Shown here: positions 1 through 7,705 of the stretch, piece by piece
Layout of the letters: the number at the start of each line of letters is the position of its first letter
Position numbering within the stretch: the first letter of the stretch is position 1
Source of the DNA: Flavobacterium ginsenosidimutans
GTDB lineage: Bacteria > Bacteroidota > Bacteroidia > Flavobacteriales > Flavobacteriaceae
Assembly: GCF_003254625.1 (NCBI RefSeq)
Contig: NZ_QJRJ01000076.1
Location: forward strand, 62,001 to 126,000
Reading direction: 5' to 3'
DNA: 64,000 bases
Translations under genes and position numbers: made by a program
The notes under the pieces: model-generated
What the model saw: only the letters and a program-made list of their open reading frames with translations
What the model was told of the DNA's origin: nothing
Database searches by the model: none

Positions 1-1
1 A

Positions 2-562
2 TCTTATCTAGAAAGTGCCAGAAAACAGTTTTTATACTATAAAACATTAGGCGAAAAAGCAATTGATCAGCTAGAACCTGAACAGCTTTTTATTGCTGTC
101 AATGAAGATACTAATAGTATTGCAACCATCATAAAACATATTTCTGGTAATATGCTTTCGCGCTGGACCGATTTTCTAACTTCTGACGGTGAAAAAGAAT
201 GGCGAAACCGTGATGACGAATTTGAAAATGATTTACAATCTAAAGAAGAAGTTTTAAAACTCTGGAATAAAGGCTGGAATTGTCTTGAAAATGCTTTGGA
301 AAGCTTAAAACCTGAACAGCTTTCAGATATTATTTATATTCGAAATGAAGGACATACGGTAATAGAAGCCATAAATCGTCAATTGGCACATTATCCTTAT
401 CATGTTGGACAAATTGTTTTTTATGCCAAACAACTGAAAAAAAGCGAATGGGAAAGTTTATCGATTCCAAAAAACAAATCTGCAAATTACAACGCCGAAA
501 AGTTTGCTAAAGAAAAAGAAATCAAGAACTTTACAGACGATGAGCTGAAAAGATTGAAATGA
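2..562 (+). CDS. DinB-like DUF1572 protein, 5' end outside window
   Basis: The reading frame is open from base 2, so the gene begins before the window; 186 codons are visible. The visible part reads as an all-helical DinB/YfiT-like metal-binding fold of the DUF1572 type: 'TIIKHISGNM' followed by 'WTDFLTSDGEK', and near the C-terminus 'HYPYHVGQIVFYAKQL'. The two histidine-containing helices (IKHISGN and HYPYHVGQ) are where DinB-fold proteins bind a divalent metal. The biochemical role of this subfamily is not established; related folds include thiol S-transferases. An ATG at 152 lies inside the conserved region, so it is an internal methionine and not the true start. Confidence 0.8.
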   Translation, partial: SYLESARKQFLYYKTLGEKAIDQLEPEQLFIAVNEDTNSIATIIKHISGNMLSRWTDFLTSDGEKEWRNRDDEFENDLQSKEEVLKLWNKGWNCLENALESLKPEQLSDIIYIRNEGHTVIEAINRQLAHYPYHVGQIVFYAKQLKKSEWESLSIPKNKSANYNAEKFAKEKEIKNFTDDELKRLK

Positions 563-569
563 TCCGTTT

Positions 570-632
570 GTCAGTCTGAGCGAAGTCGAAGACCTTCTAA
601 ACGAAAAACCCTTCGACTTCGCTCAGGATGAC
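570..632. repeat. REP-like inverted repeat, copy 1
   Basis: Two 22-nt arms (570-591 and 611-632) pair with two mismatches around a 19-nt loop; the core is GAGCGAAGTCGAAG and its complement. The same core recurs near 45.16, 49.33, 49.46 and 63.5 kb in this window, always between genes. No T-run follows, so it is better called a REP-like element than a terminator. Confidence 0.8.
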
Positions 633-677
633 ATAAAAACTAGATTTCTAGCTCTGATAAAAAACTTAATTAAAAAA

Positions 678-1049
678 ATGAAAAAAATTATATTCTTATT
701 CCCTTTTCTAGCTTTAGTTTCATGTTATAATGCAGAGCACAATTGCAAAGATTTTAAAACCGGAAAATTCAAATTTGAAACCGAAGTAAACGGAGTTAAA
801 AAAACGACTTACTTTGAGCGCAAAGAAGATATCGAAATTGAAACTTTTGAAGGAAAGACCGATACTGCTACAATTCGTTGGGTTAGTGACTGTGAATATG
901 TACTACAAAAAAAACATCCAAAAAATATGGCTGAAGAAAAAGCAATCAGCATGAAGATTTTAAACACTTCTAAAGATTCTTATACTTTCGAATTTGGCTT
1001 GGTTGGTTCTGAAGAAAAACAACGCGGAACAGTTTATAAAGTTGATTAA
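678..1049 (+). CDS. small lipoprotein of unknown function
   Basis: A 123-aa protein with a lipoprotein signal: MKK start, hydrophobic core and lipobox LVSC placing the lipidated cysteine at residue 16. The mature part contains 'FKTGKFKFETEV' and a second cysteine in 'WVSDCEYVLQKKHP', which suggests a small beta-rich envelope protein. As I recall, homologues in flavobacterial genomes sometimes carry the name 'DNA topoisomerase IV'; nothing in this sequence supports that. It stands alone between a REP-like repeat and its own terminator. Function unknown. Confidence 0.75.
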   Translation: MKKIIFLFPFLALVSCYNAEHNCKDFKTGKFKFETEVNGVKKTTYFERKEDIEIETFEGKTDTATIRWVSDCEYVLQKKHPKNMAEEKAISMKILNTSKDSYTFEFGLVGSEEKQRGTVYKVD

Positions 1050-1070
1050 GACTTTTTTCTTATAATATTG

Positions 1071-1098
1071 AAAGCTCCAATTTTGGAGCTTTTTTTAT
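1071..1098 (+). terminator. intrinsic terminator after small lipoprotein gene
   Basis: Arms AAAGCTCCA (1071-1079) and TGGAGCTTT (1084-1092) with a 4-nt loop, continuing into a T-run. It lies 21 nt after the lipoprotein stop codon. Confidence 0.85.
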
Positions 1099-1148
1099 GC
1101 TATGAAGTCACTAAATCATAAAGTTTTTTTATTCTCATTTTTTAAAAC

Positions 1149-1176
1149 TTTGCAATTCTGCATCTTTGTTCCTTTG
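1149..1176 (+). promoter_or_regulatory. possible promoter of the CBS/DUF294 gene
   Basis: TTTG at 1149-1152, then 16 nt, then TTCCTTTG at 1169-1176, which is one mismatch from the Bacteroidota -7 box TAnnTTTG. The spacing is slightly short. This is the best promoter-like pair in the 149-nt gap between the terminator and the start codon at 1248. Confidence 0.35.
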
Positions 1177-1247
1177 CAACTAAAAAATGAACGTGTTTCT
1201 TTTACATTTATAATTTAAATAGTATTTTTAGATTCTAATCTAACCAA

Positions 1248-3167
1248 ATGAAAAATACCATTTCACAAAGAGTTGCTGACTTCTTAAAGAATTATCCGCC
1301 ATTTATTTTTTTGCATCAGAAAGATTTAGAAAAGCTTTCTGAGCAGATTTCTATTATATATAAAGAAAAAGATACCGTGATTTTTGCAGAAAACGACAAA
1401 ACACACGATTCTTTTTATGTAGTACATAAAGGTGCTGTTGCTTTGAAAAAAAGCACTAAAAATACGGTTTTAGATATGTGCGATGAAGGAGATATTTTTG
1501 GTCTTCGTCCATTGTTGGCACAGGAAAATTATATTATGGAAGCTGTAGCACATGAAGAAAGCATTTTATATGCTATTCCAATTGCAGTTTTTAAACCTTA
1601 TGCGCTGGAGAATAGAAATGTGGGTAATTTTTTGATTGAAAGTTATGCTTCTAATACTCGAAATCCGTATTCAGATATTCACAAGGATAAGTTATATGGA
1701 GATGATCTATTAAATGAAAATCTTCATTCTAGCAACCATTCTTTTGATTTAGCACCTATAAAATATTCAAAGAAAATTGTAACCTGCAGTCCCTCAACTA
1801 CAGTAAAGGATATTGCAAAAATCATGAGTAAGAAAAAAGTTGGCGCAATTTTGATTGTAGACGAAATGCTTCCAATTGGTATTTTGACAGATAAAGATCT
1901 TAGAAATAAAATAGTTACAGGAGATTTCCCAATCACAACTACTGCCGAAACCATAATGACAAAACCTGTTATTACCTACCCTAAAAAAATGACGGTTACG
2001 GAGGCACAGATGGCAATGATGAAAAGCAATATCAGTCATTTATGTTTAACAAAAGACGGAACGGTAAATACCAAAGCAGTCGGAATTTTATCCAAACACG
2101 ATGTTATGGTTGCGCTTGGAAATAATCCTGCCGTTTTGATAAAAGCTTTAAAACGAACCAAAAAAATTAAAGAAATAAAGCCAATTCGTAATCGAATTAT
2201 GCAATTATTGCAAGGTTATCTGGATCAAAATATTCCGATGACTTTAATCACAAAAATTATCACAGAACTTAACGAAGCTTGTACCACTCGCGTTATCGAA
2301 ATTTGTATAGAAAAAATGAGCAGTCCGCCGCCTGTAAAATTTGCGTGGCTTGCACTTGGAAGCCAAGGTCGAGGCGAACAAATGCTACACACCGATCAAG
2401 ATAATGCTATTGTTTATGAAAATGTAAATGAGGTTTTTACAGATGAGACCAAAATCTATTTCCTAAAATTTGCTGGACTTGTCAATAAAGGTCTTTTTGA
2501 AATTGGTTACGATTATTGCCCTGCCGATATGATGGCTTCAAGTCCTAAATGGTGTATGAGTTTAGATGAATGGAAAGCCCACGTACATCATTGGATTACT
2601 AATCCTGGAAAAAATGAGGTTTTACTTTCGTTTATTTTCTTTGATTACAGCAAAACTTATGGTGATTCTGAAATCGTTAACGAATTGTCTAATTATATTT
2701 TTGAAGATGTAAAAGCCAATCCGATTTTTTATATGCATTTAGTAAGCGGAGCTTTGCAAAGTCCATCGCCTACTGGTTTCTTTAGGCAGTTTTTGGTTGA
2801 GCAAGACGGTGCCAACAAAGACAATTTTGATATTAAACGAAGAGCTTTAATGCCTTTAACCGATGCTGCGCGTCTTTTAATTTTATCGCATTCGGTAAAA
2901 GGAATCAGTAATACGGCAGAACGTTTTGAAAAACTGGCTGAATTGGAACCAAATAATAGAGAGTTGTACTTATCGTGTTCTTATTCGTTTAAAGCGTTGC
3001 TGAAATTCAGAACTAAACAAGGATTGTTGCATCACGATTCTGGTCAGTTTATCGAATTGGAATCTTTAACCAAAATGGAAAAAATCAAACTAAAACGTAC
3101 TTTTAAAACTATCAAAGAACTTCAAGAACTTATTTCTGTGCGTTTTAACATCTCAAATCTGGTATAA
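1248..3167 (+). CDS. CNMP-binding / CBS / DUF294 nucleotidyltransferase-like protein
   Basis: A 639-aa cytoplasmic protein with four modules in order. A cyclic-nucleotide-binding-like domain spans about residues 15-120 ('DSFYVVHKGAVAL', 'CDEGDIFGLRPLL'). A CBS pair spans about 170-290 ('VKDIAKIMSKKKVGAILI', 'GILTDKDLRNKI'). The DUF294 nucleotidyltransferase-like domain carries the polymerase-beta style motif G371-S372 followed by D383 and D385 in 'HTDQDNAI'. A helical DUF294 C-terminal domain runs from about 490 to the end. The family is a predicted signal-responsive nucleotidyltransferase; its substrate is unknown, though relatives resemble GlnD-type enzymes. The stop codon is followed two bases later by the exonuclease gene, so the two are probably cotranscribed; this pairing is common in Bacteroidota and Proteobacteria. 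Confidence 0.9.
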   Translation: MKNTISQRVADFLKNYPPFIFLHQKDLEKLSEQISIIYKEKDTVIFAENDKTHDSFYVVHKGAVALKKSTKNTVLDMCDEGDIFGLRPLLAQENYIMEAVAHEESILYAIPIAVFKPYALENRNVGNFLIESYASNTRNPYSDIHKDKLYGDDLLNENLHSSNHSFDLAPIKYSKKIVTCSPSTTVKDIAKIMSKKKVGAILIVDEMLPIGILTDKDLRNKIVTGDFPITTTAETIMTKPVITYPKKMTVTEAQMAMMKSNISHLCLTKDGTVNTKAVGILSKHDVMVALGNNPAVLIKALKRTKKIKEIKPIRNRIMQLLQGYLDQNIPMTLITKIITELNEACTTRVIEICIEKMSSPPPVKFAWLALGSQGRGEQMLHTDQDNAIVYENVNEVFTDETKIYFLKFAGLVNKGLFEIGYDYCPADMMASSPKWCMSLDEWKAHVHHWITNPGKNEVLLSFIFFDYSKTYGDSEIVNELSNYIFEDVKANPIFYMHLVSGALQSPSPTGFFRQFLVEQDGANKDNFDIKRRALMPLTDAARLLILSHSVKGISNTAERFEKLAELEPNNRELYLSCSYSFKALLKFRTKQGLLHHDSGQFIELESLTKMEKIKLKRTFKTIKELQELISVRFNISNLV

Positions 3168-3169
3168 TA

Positions 3170-3799
3170 ATGAGTTTATTCAATTTTTGGAAAAAAGAAG
3201 AAAATAATTTATTCGATGAAAATATTACAATCGAAGAAACTCGTTTTGTAGTTTTAGATACAGAAACTACTGGTTTTGACTATGAAAATGACCGCATTTT
3301 ATGCATTGGTGCTCTTGTTCTTCAAAACGGAATTATTAATGTTCAGGAAAGCTTTGAAGTGTATCTAGAACAAGATCATTACGATAAATCGACAGCTCAA
3401 ATTCACGGTATTTTAAAAGATTTACTTATTAAACGTCCGACCGAATTAGAAGCTTTACAGCAGTTTCTAGACTTTTTAGGGGATTCCATAATTATTGCTC
3501 ATCATACGATTTTTGATGTTACGATGATTAATAAAGCTTTAGAACGAAACGGTCTTCCGCATTTAACCAATAAAACTTTAGATACTGCTTATTTATATAA
3601 AAGGACTTTGATTCAGTCTCATTTATTTGAACGAAAAGACCATTATACTTTAGATGATCTGGCAGATAAATTTGATATTTCTAAAAAAGATCGTCACACA
3701 GCTTTAGGTGATGCGTATATAACTGCTATTGCTTTTCTAAAAATTGTAAAGAAATTAAAGGAGAAAAAAGCAGTTAGTTTGAATCAGCTTTTTAAGTAA
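3170..3799 (+). CDS. DnaQ-like DEDDh 3'-5' exonuclease
   Basis: A 209-aa protein with a complete RNase-T/DnaQ exonuclease domain. Exo I is 'LDTETTG' (D30, E32), Exo II is 'IIAHHTIFDVTMI', and Exo III is 'RHTALGDAYITA' with the histidine and aspartate of the DEDDh class. The family removes nucleotides from 3' ends of DNA or RNA using two metal ions. It starts two bases after the CNMP/CBS/DUF294 gene, which implies translational coupling and a joint role, perhaps nucleotide-signal-dependent repair or RNA turnover; that role is inferred. It lacks the tau- or polymerase-binding features of a replicative epsilon subunit. Confidence 0.88.
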   Translation: MSLFNFWKKEENNLFDENITIEETRFVVLDTETTGFDYENDRILCIGALVLQNGIINVQESFEVYLEQDHYDKSTAQIHGILKDLLIKRPTELEALQQFLDFLGDSIIIAHHTIFDVTMINKALERNGLPHLTNKTLDTAYLYKRTLIQSHLFERKDHYTLDDLADKFDISKKDRHTALGDAYITAIAFLKIVKKLKEKKAVSLNQLFK

Positions 3800-3924
3800 T
3801 TAAGATTTTTTTAAGAGTCTTAAATTTACATTTATAACCTAGAATTTACTATTTCGTAATACAAGACTTATAAATATTAGCAATTAGAAAAAATAGCCAT
3901 AACCTGTAATTTGTTTTTGAAAGA

Positions 3925-3932
3925 TAGCTTTG
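3925..3932 (+). promoter_or_regulatory. -7 box upstream of PhoX-like gene
   Basis: TAGCTTTG matches the Bacteroidota TAnnTTTG -7 element exactly and lies 28 nt before the ATG at 3960. No well-spaced TTTG was found upstream; the nearest is only 11 nt away. Confidence 0.45.
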
Positions 3933-3959
3933 CTTTAATCAAAAAAAACAAAAACACTT

Positions 3960-5438
3960 ATGAAAGCTAACTTTTTAAAATCAATTACCTTGCTTGGAAT
4001 TACAGGTCTTTCTGTAATCAGCTGTCAAAATGATGACAAAGATTCTTCGAATAATGTAAACGCTAGTATCGATTTTACTTCACATTCAACTGTCCCGCCT
4101 TTTGTATATGCGATGACTGGTTTCGAAAATTTAAAAATCAGCACTTTAATTGCTAGTACAGACGTGCTTGCTCAATCGCCTACTTTTGTTTACGGTGCTC
4201 AACCTGATGGAGCGGGACTAATGAAAGATCCAAGTAGCGATGGCTATATCATGATTACAAATCACGAGATTCTTCAATCGGTTTCTAGAGTTTATTTAGA
4301 TAAAACATTTAAACCTGTAAAAGGAGAATATATCGTTGATGGTGTTGGTGGTTTAACTCGTTTGTGTTCTGCAACATTGGCAACACCAGAAATTCACGGA
4401 TTTGGACCAATGTTTTTAACTGCTGGAGAAAGTGGGCAGGAAAGTATGGTTCACGGAATTAATCCGCTAGGATTAACTTCTGATAAAGCTAGAAAAGATA
4501 GAGTTTTACCAGCTTTAGGAAAAGCGAGTATGGAAAACGCAGTTCCGCTACCAAAAGAAGCTTATCCAGGAAAAACAGTTATTTTGATTGGAGAAGATCA
4601 GTCTTATGCAACTTCACACGTAAGTGCAGGACAATTAATTATGTATGTAAGTACAGTTGGTGATTTAAACAACGGAAAATTATATGCATTAAAAAGAACA
4701 GACGGAAACCAAGTTGAAAAAACTATAGTATTGAATAGTTCTTATCCTGTTGAATTTGTTGAAATTCCAGATGCTAAAAACTTAACTGGAGCTGTAATTA
4801 ATACTACTGTAAATGACTTAAAAGCAATTCGTTTTTCTAGAGTTGAAGACGTAGATTACAGAAAAGGAAGCGCAAACAATAATAGAGAAATATATTTTAC
4901 AGCTACAGGTCAAGCGACAAATAATGCTCCAGTTGAAGGTTATACGATGTGGGGAAGAGTTTATAAATTGAAATTAGACGCTTCAAATCCATTAAAAGGA
5001 ACTTTAGAATTGGCTGTTGAAGGCGACAGTACTCCTGGAACTGGAATTATCAATCCTGATAACTTATGTGTAACTGAAAACTATGTTTACATTCAGGAAG
5101 ATGGTGACAGTTATTATGCAGATGCAAAGCACGATTCATATATCTGGCAATACAATATTGCTACAAAACAAAACAAAGCGTGGTTAAACATGAACCACAA
5201 AAGAACAGATGTAGCTTGGAACACACTTTATAACCAAACTGGCGAAATGAGATTTGGAAGCTGGGAATTTGGGGCTATGCAAGATATTTCAGACATCATT
5301 GGTGTACCAGATACTTTCACAGTAAATGTTCACCCTCATACTTGGCAGAGTGATGCATTTAAAAATGCTGATGGTTCAGGAACTCAAACTAATAAAGAAG
5401 GAGGACAAACTGTAATTATTAGAAACGTACAACGCTAA
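3960..5438 (+). CDS. PhoX-like (DUF839) secreted lipoprotein
   Basis: A 492-aa lipoprotein with lipobox VISC (Cys22). The body looks like a beta-propeller of the PhoX/DUF839 kind: 'DGYIMITNHEI' near the start, a central 'NREIYFTATGQ', and 'GIINPDNLCVTENYVYIQED' late, which resembles the 'PDN-hxhxxxGxLWI' pattern of PhoX-like proteins. PhoX enzymes are calcium/iron-dependent alkaline phosphatases; whether the metal ligands are kept here cannot be judged by eye. Because it is lipidated it is probably in the outer membrane. The next gene, a cytochrome c peroxidase, follows after 68 nt on the same strand. Confidence 0.55.
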   Translation: MKANFLKSITLLGITGLSVISCQNDDKDSSNNVNASIDFTSHSTVPPFVYAMTGFENLKISTLIASTDVLAQSPTFVYGAQPDGAGLMKDPSSDGYIMITNHEILQSVSRVYLDKTFKPVKGEYIVDGVGGLTRLCSATLATPEIHGFGPMFLTAGESGQESMVHGINPLGLTSDKARKDRVLPALGKASMENAVPLPKEAYPGKTVILIGEDQSYATSHVSAGQLIMYVSTVGDLNNGKLYALKRTDGNQVEKTIVLNSSYPVEFVEIPDAKNLTGAVINTTVNDLKAIRFSRVEDVDYRKGSANNNREIYFTATGQATNNAPVEGYTMWGRVYKLKLDASNPLKGTLELAVEGDSTPGTGIINPDNLCVTENYVYIQEDGDSYYADAKHDSYIWQYNIATKQNKAWLNMNHKRTDVAWNTLYNQTGEMRFGSWEFGAMQDISDIIGVPDTFTVNVHPHTWQSDAFKNADGSGTQTNKEGGQTVIIRNVQR

Positions 5439-5460
5439 TAATTTCTACCAAAATCTATTG

Positions 5461-5490
5461 ACAACCCTTATTTTCCGATAAGGGTTGTTT
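5461..5490 (+). terminator. hairpin between PhoX-like and peroxidase genes
   Basis: Perfect 10-bp stem ACAACCCTTA / TAAGGGTTGT (5461-5470 and 5479-5488) with an 8-nt loop, followed by only a short T stretch. It lies 18 nt before the peroxidase ATG, so it may act as a partial terminator or attenuator. Confidence 0.65.
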
Positions 5491-5506
5491 CTATTACAAC
5501 TCCGCT

Positions 5507-7291
5507 ATGAAATTAAAATATTTTACTTTTCTATTTATATTGCTTTCTTTTTTCTCTTCATGTAAAGAAAGTGAAGCATCAAAACCAACGGTTAAGCAAG
5601 AATTACTTGTAGACCTAAGTAAACTTAGTAATGAAATTACACAATTTCAAAAACTCGTAAAAAGTAATTCTTCAGCAAAAGAAATTGTAGAGCAATTTAA
5701 AAAGTCACGTCTGGTTTACAAAAAAGTCGAATGGGCAGTTGAATATTTTATTCCTGAAACTGCCAGATTTATGAATGGTCCTGCATTGGACGAAATGGAA
5801 TTGGAAGAAAACCGATCTTTTGAACCGCATGGTTTTCAGGTAATGGAAGAAATGATTTATCCTGAATATAATCTAGAGAGCAAAGAAGACTTAACGAGAG
5901 AATTGAATATTTTTCAATCGAATATTAAACAGTTACAAAGCACTTTTGAAGTTATTACTATTAGTGATGATTATGTATTGGATGCCATGCAGCAGAATGT
6001 TTTTAGAGTTATTGCCTTAGGAATAACCGGTTTTGACAGTCCGATTTTGCAGTCTTCAATTCCGGAAGCTGGACAGAGTTTAATCTCAATTCCAGAAACG
6101 CTTGAAAAGATAAATTTGAGTAGCAAATCAGTATCTGAATTAAGAGAATTAACCAAAAGCGCACAAAAGTATTGCACTGAAAATAATAATTTCAATGCTT
6201 TCAATCGTGCCGTTTTTATAACTGAATATCTAAATCCGATTTCGAAAAAACTAAAAACTTTTCAGAAAGAAGAGAACATTAAAAATGTAAAGAAAAGCAG
6301 TCCTCTAAAACCAACAATTGAAACTTTATTTGACAAAGATGCCTTTGATGTAAATGCTTTTGTCCTTTCTAAAGAGTATAATTTCACAAAAGAAAAAGCC
6401 CTTTTAGGCGAAAAATTGTTTTATGACACAAGTCTTTCAAAAAACAACGACAGAAGTTGCGCAACTTGCCATAATCCAGAAAAAGCATTTACAGATGGAT
6501 TAAAAACTAATGTTTCGCTTACTGGAATGAATTTACCAAGAAACACTCCTACTCTAGCCTATGCTTCTTTGCAGAATGCTCAATTTTGGGATATGCGTCA
6601 GCTGGATTTAGAAAAACAAAGTGTCGATGTAATTCAAAATAAAGATGAAATGCATGGCTCTATGGAAAACATTCATACCAAAATTCAATTGGATAAGGAT
6701 TATGTAAAACTGTTCAAGAAAGCCTATCCAAAAACCGCAAAACCAGAAGCATGGCAGATTCAAAATGCTATTGCGAGTTATGTGCGTTCTTTAAACTCTT
6801 TTGATTCCAGATTTGATGAATACATGAGAGGAAATAAAAAAATTCTGAACAATCAGGAAATTGAAGGAATGAATCTTTTTATGGGAAAAGCAAAATGTGC
6901 TACTTGCCATTTTACGCCTTTGTTTAACGGAACAGTTCCTCCAAGTTATTCCAAAACCGAACACGAAGTTATCGGAACTCCAAATGAGCCTTCAGGGAAA
7001 TCCTTAAGTCCTGATAAAGGCCGATATATATACAATCAAATGCCTCAATTGGTTGGTGCTTTTAAAACACCAACGGTACGAAATGCTGCAGTTACCGCAC
7101 CATATATGCACAACGGAGTTTTTAAAACGTTAGAAGAAGTGGTTTCTTTCTACAACAAAGGCGGCGGACAAGGTTTAGGCTACGAAGTAGAAAACCAAAC
7201 GCTTCCTTTTGACAAATTGAATTTAACGGTAAAAGAAGAAAAAGCTCTTGTAGCTTTTATGAAAACGCTTACGGATAAGAAATACCAGTAA
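5507..7291 (+). CDS. di-haem cytochrome c peroxidase with N-terminal imelysin-like domain
   Basis: A 594-aa lipoprotein (lipobox FFSSC, Cys19). Residues about 25-270 are helical and resemble imelysin-type proteins ('RLVYKKVEWAVEYFIPETA', 'PHGFQVMEEMIYPEY'). Residues about 275-594 form a MauG/CcpA-type peroxidase with two c-type haem sites, CATCH at residues 318-322 and 464-468, plus 'FKTPTVRNAAVTAPYMHNG', which carries a distal methionine-containing segment. The family reduces hydrogen peroxide with electrons from cytochromes; the imelysin-like domain suggests a tie to metal uptake, but that is inference. At about 594 aa it is much longer than classical CcpA (about 330 aa), which the N-terminal domain explains. 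Confidence 0.88.
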   Translation: MKLKYFTFLFILLSFFSSCKESEASKPTVKQELLVDLSKLSNEITQFQKLVKSNSSAKEIVEQFKKSRLVYKKVEWAVEYFIPETARFMNGPALDEMELEENRSFEPHGFQVMEEMIYPEYNLESKEDLTRELNIFQSNIKQLQSTFEVITISDDYVLDAMQQNVFRVIALGITGFDSPILQSSIPEAGQSLISIPETLEKINLSSKSVSELRELTKSAQKYCTENNNFNAFNRAVFITEYLNPISKKLKTFQKEENIKNVKKSSPLKPTIETLFDKDAFDVNAFVLSKEYNFTKEKALLGEKLFYDTSLSKNNDRSCATCHNPEKAFTDGLKTNVSLTGMNLPRNTPTLAYASLQNAQFWDMRQLDLEKQSVDVIQNKDEMHGSMENIHTKIQLDKDYVKLFKKAYPKTAKPEAWQIQNAIASYVRSLNSFDSRFDEYMRGNKKILNNQEIEGMNLFMGKAKCATCHFTPLFNGTVPPSYSKTEHEVIGTPNEPSGKSLSPDKGRYIYNQMPQLVGAFKTPTVRNAAVTAPYMHNGVFKTLEEVVSFYNKGGGQGLGYEVENQTLPFDKLNLTVKEEKALVAFMKTLTDKKYQ

Positions 7292-7322
7292 AACCAAAAT
7301 AAATTCTCAATTAAACAAAAAT

Positions 7323-7350
7323 GCCGAAAAGTAATTTTTTCGGCGTTTTT
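7323..7350. terminator. bidirectional terminator between convergent genes
   Basis: GCCGAAAA (7323-7330) pairs with TTTTCGGC (7337-7344), with T-rich tracts on both sides. It separates the peroxidase gene (+) from the end of the 23-kb surface-protein block (-). Confidence 0.85.
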
Positions 7351-7366
7351 GTTTATATTCTTAAAA

Positions 7367-7693
7367 CTATTTAGAAAAATCACTTTCGTTTTTATACAAG
7401 TATATTTTATAGTTTTTTAAATTTCTTTTACTGAATGTTCCTAAAGAATCTGGTTTTCTAATTACTTTTTTAGAAGCATATCCTTCCTTTGTCAAAAATA
7501 ATGTACAAGCTGAATTTGATTCAATTTCGAATGCAAAATGCCCTAGATTGTCAGTTAAGCTATTAATGCCATTAACATTGACTTTCACATTTTGAATTGG
7601 TTTATTTGTATCGTAATCGTATACATAACCAGAAAATTGATTACTCGTACAACTTGATAACAATAATGTTATAAAAAGAAACTTGCTTTTCAT
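7367..7693 (-). CDS. small lipoprotein with carboxypeptidase-regulatory-like fold
   Basis: Counted from the ATG at 7693, a 108-aa lipoprotein beginning MKSKFLF with lipobox LLSSC. The mature part reads like a CarboxypepD-regulatory / transthyretin-like beta-sandwich: 'FSGYVYDYDTNKPIQNVKV', 'TDNLGHFAFEI', 'LTKEGYASKKV'. A TTG at 7705 is also in frame but would add four residues before a normal signal peptide, so the ATG is preferred. It follows the 1,542-aa protein gene by 12 nt and is the last gene of the block. It may be a lipid-anchored accessory to the surface complex; its function is unknown. Confidence 0.75.
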   Translation of the reverse strand: MKSKFLFITLLLSSCTSNQFSGYVYDYDTNKPIQNVKVNVNGINSLTDNLGHFAFEIESNSACTLFLTKEGYASKKVIRKPDSLGTFSKRNLKNYKIYLYKNESDFSK

Positions 7694-7705
7694 CTCGCAT
7701 TCCAA

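Noticed and set aside
678..1049. Topoisomerase IV name for the 123-aa lipoprotein
   Set aside because: Signal peptide and lipobox, no topoisomerase motif; the real parC and parE are at 31.4-38.5 kb.
1724..2039. Minus-strand open frames inside the CNMP/CBS/DUF294 gene
   Set aside because: Opposite-strand shadows of a well-supported coding region; no homology-like composition or start signals.
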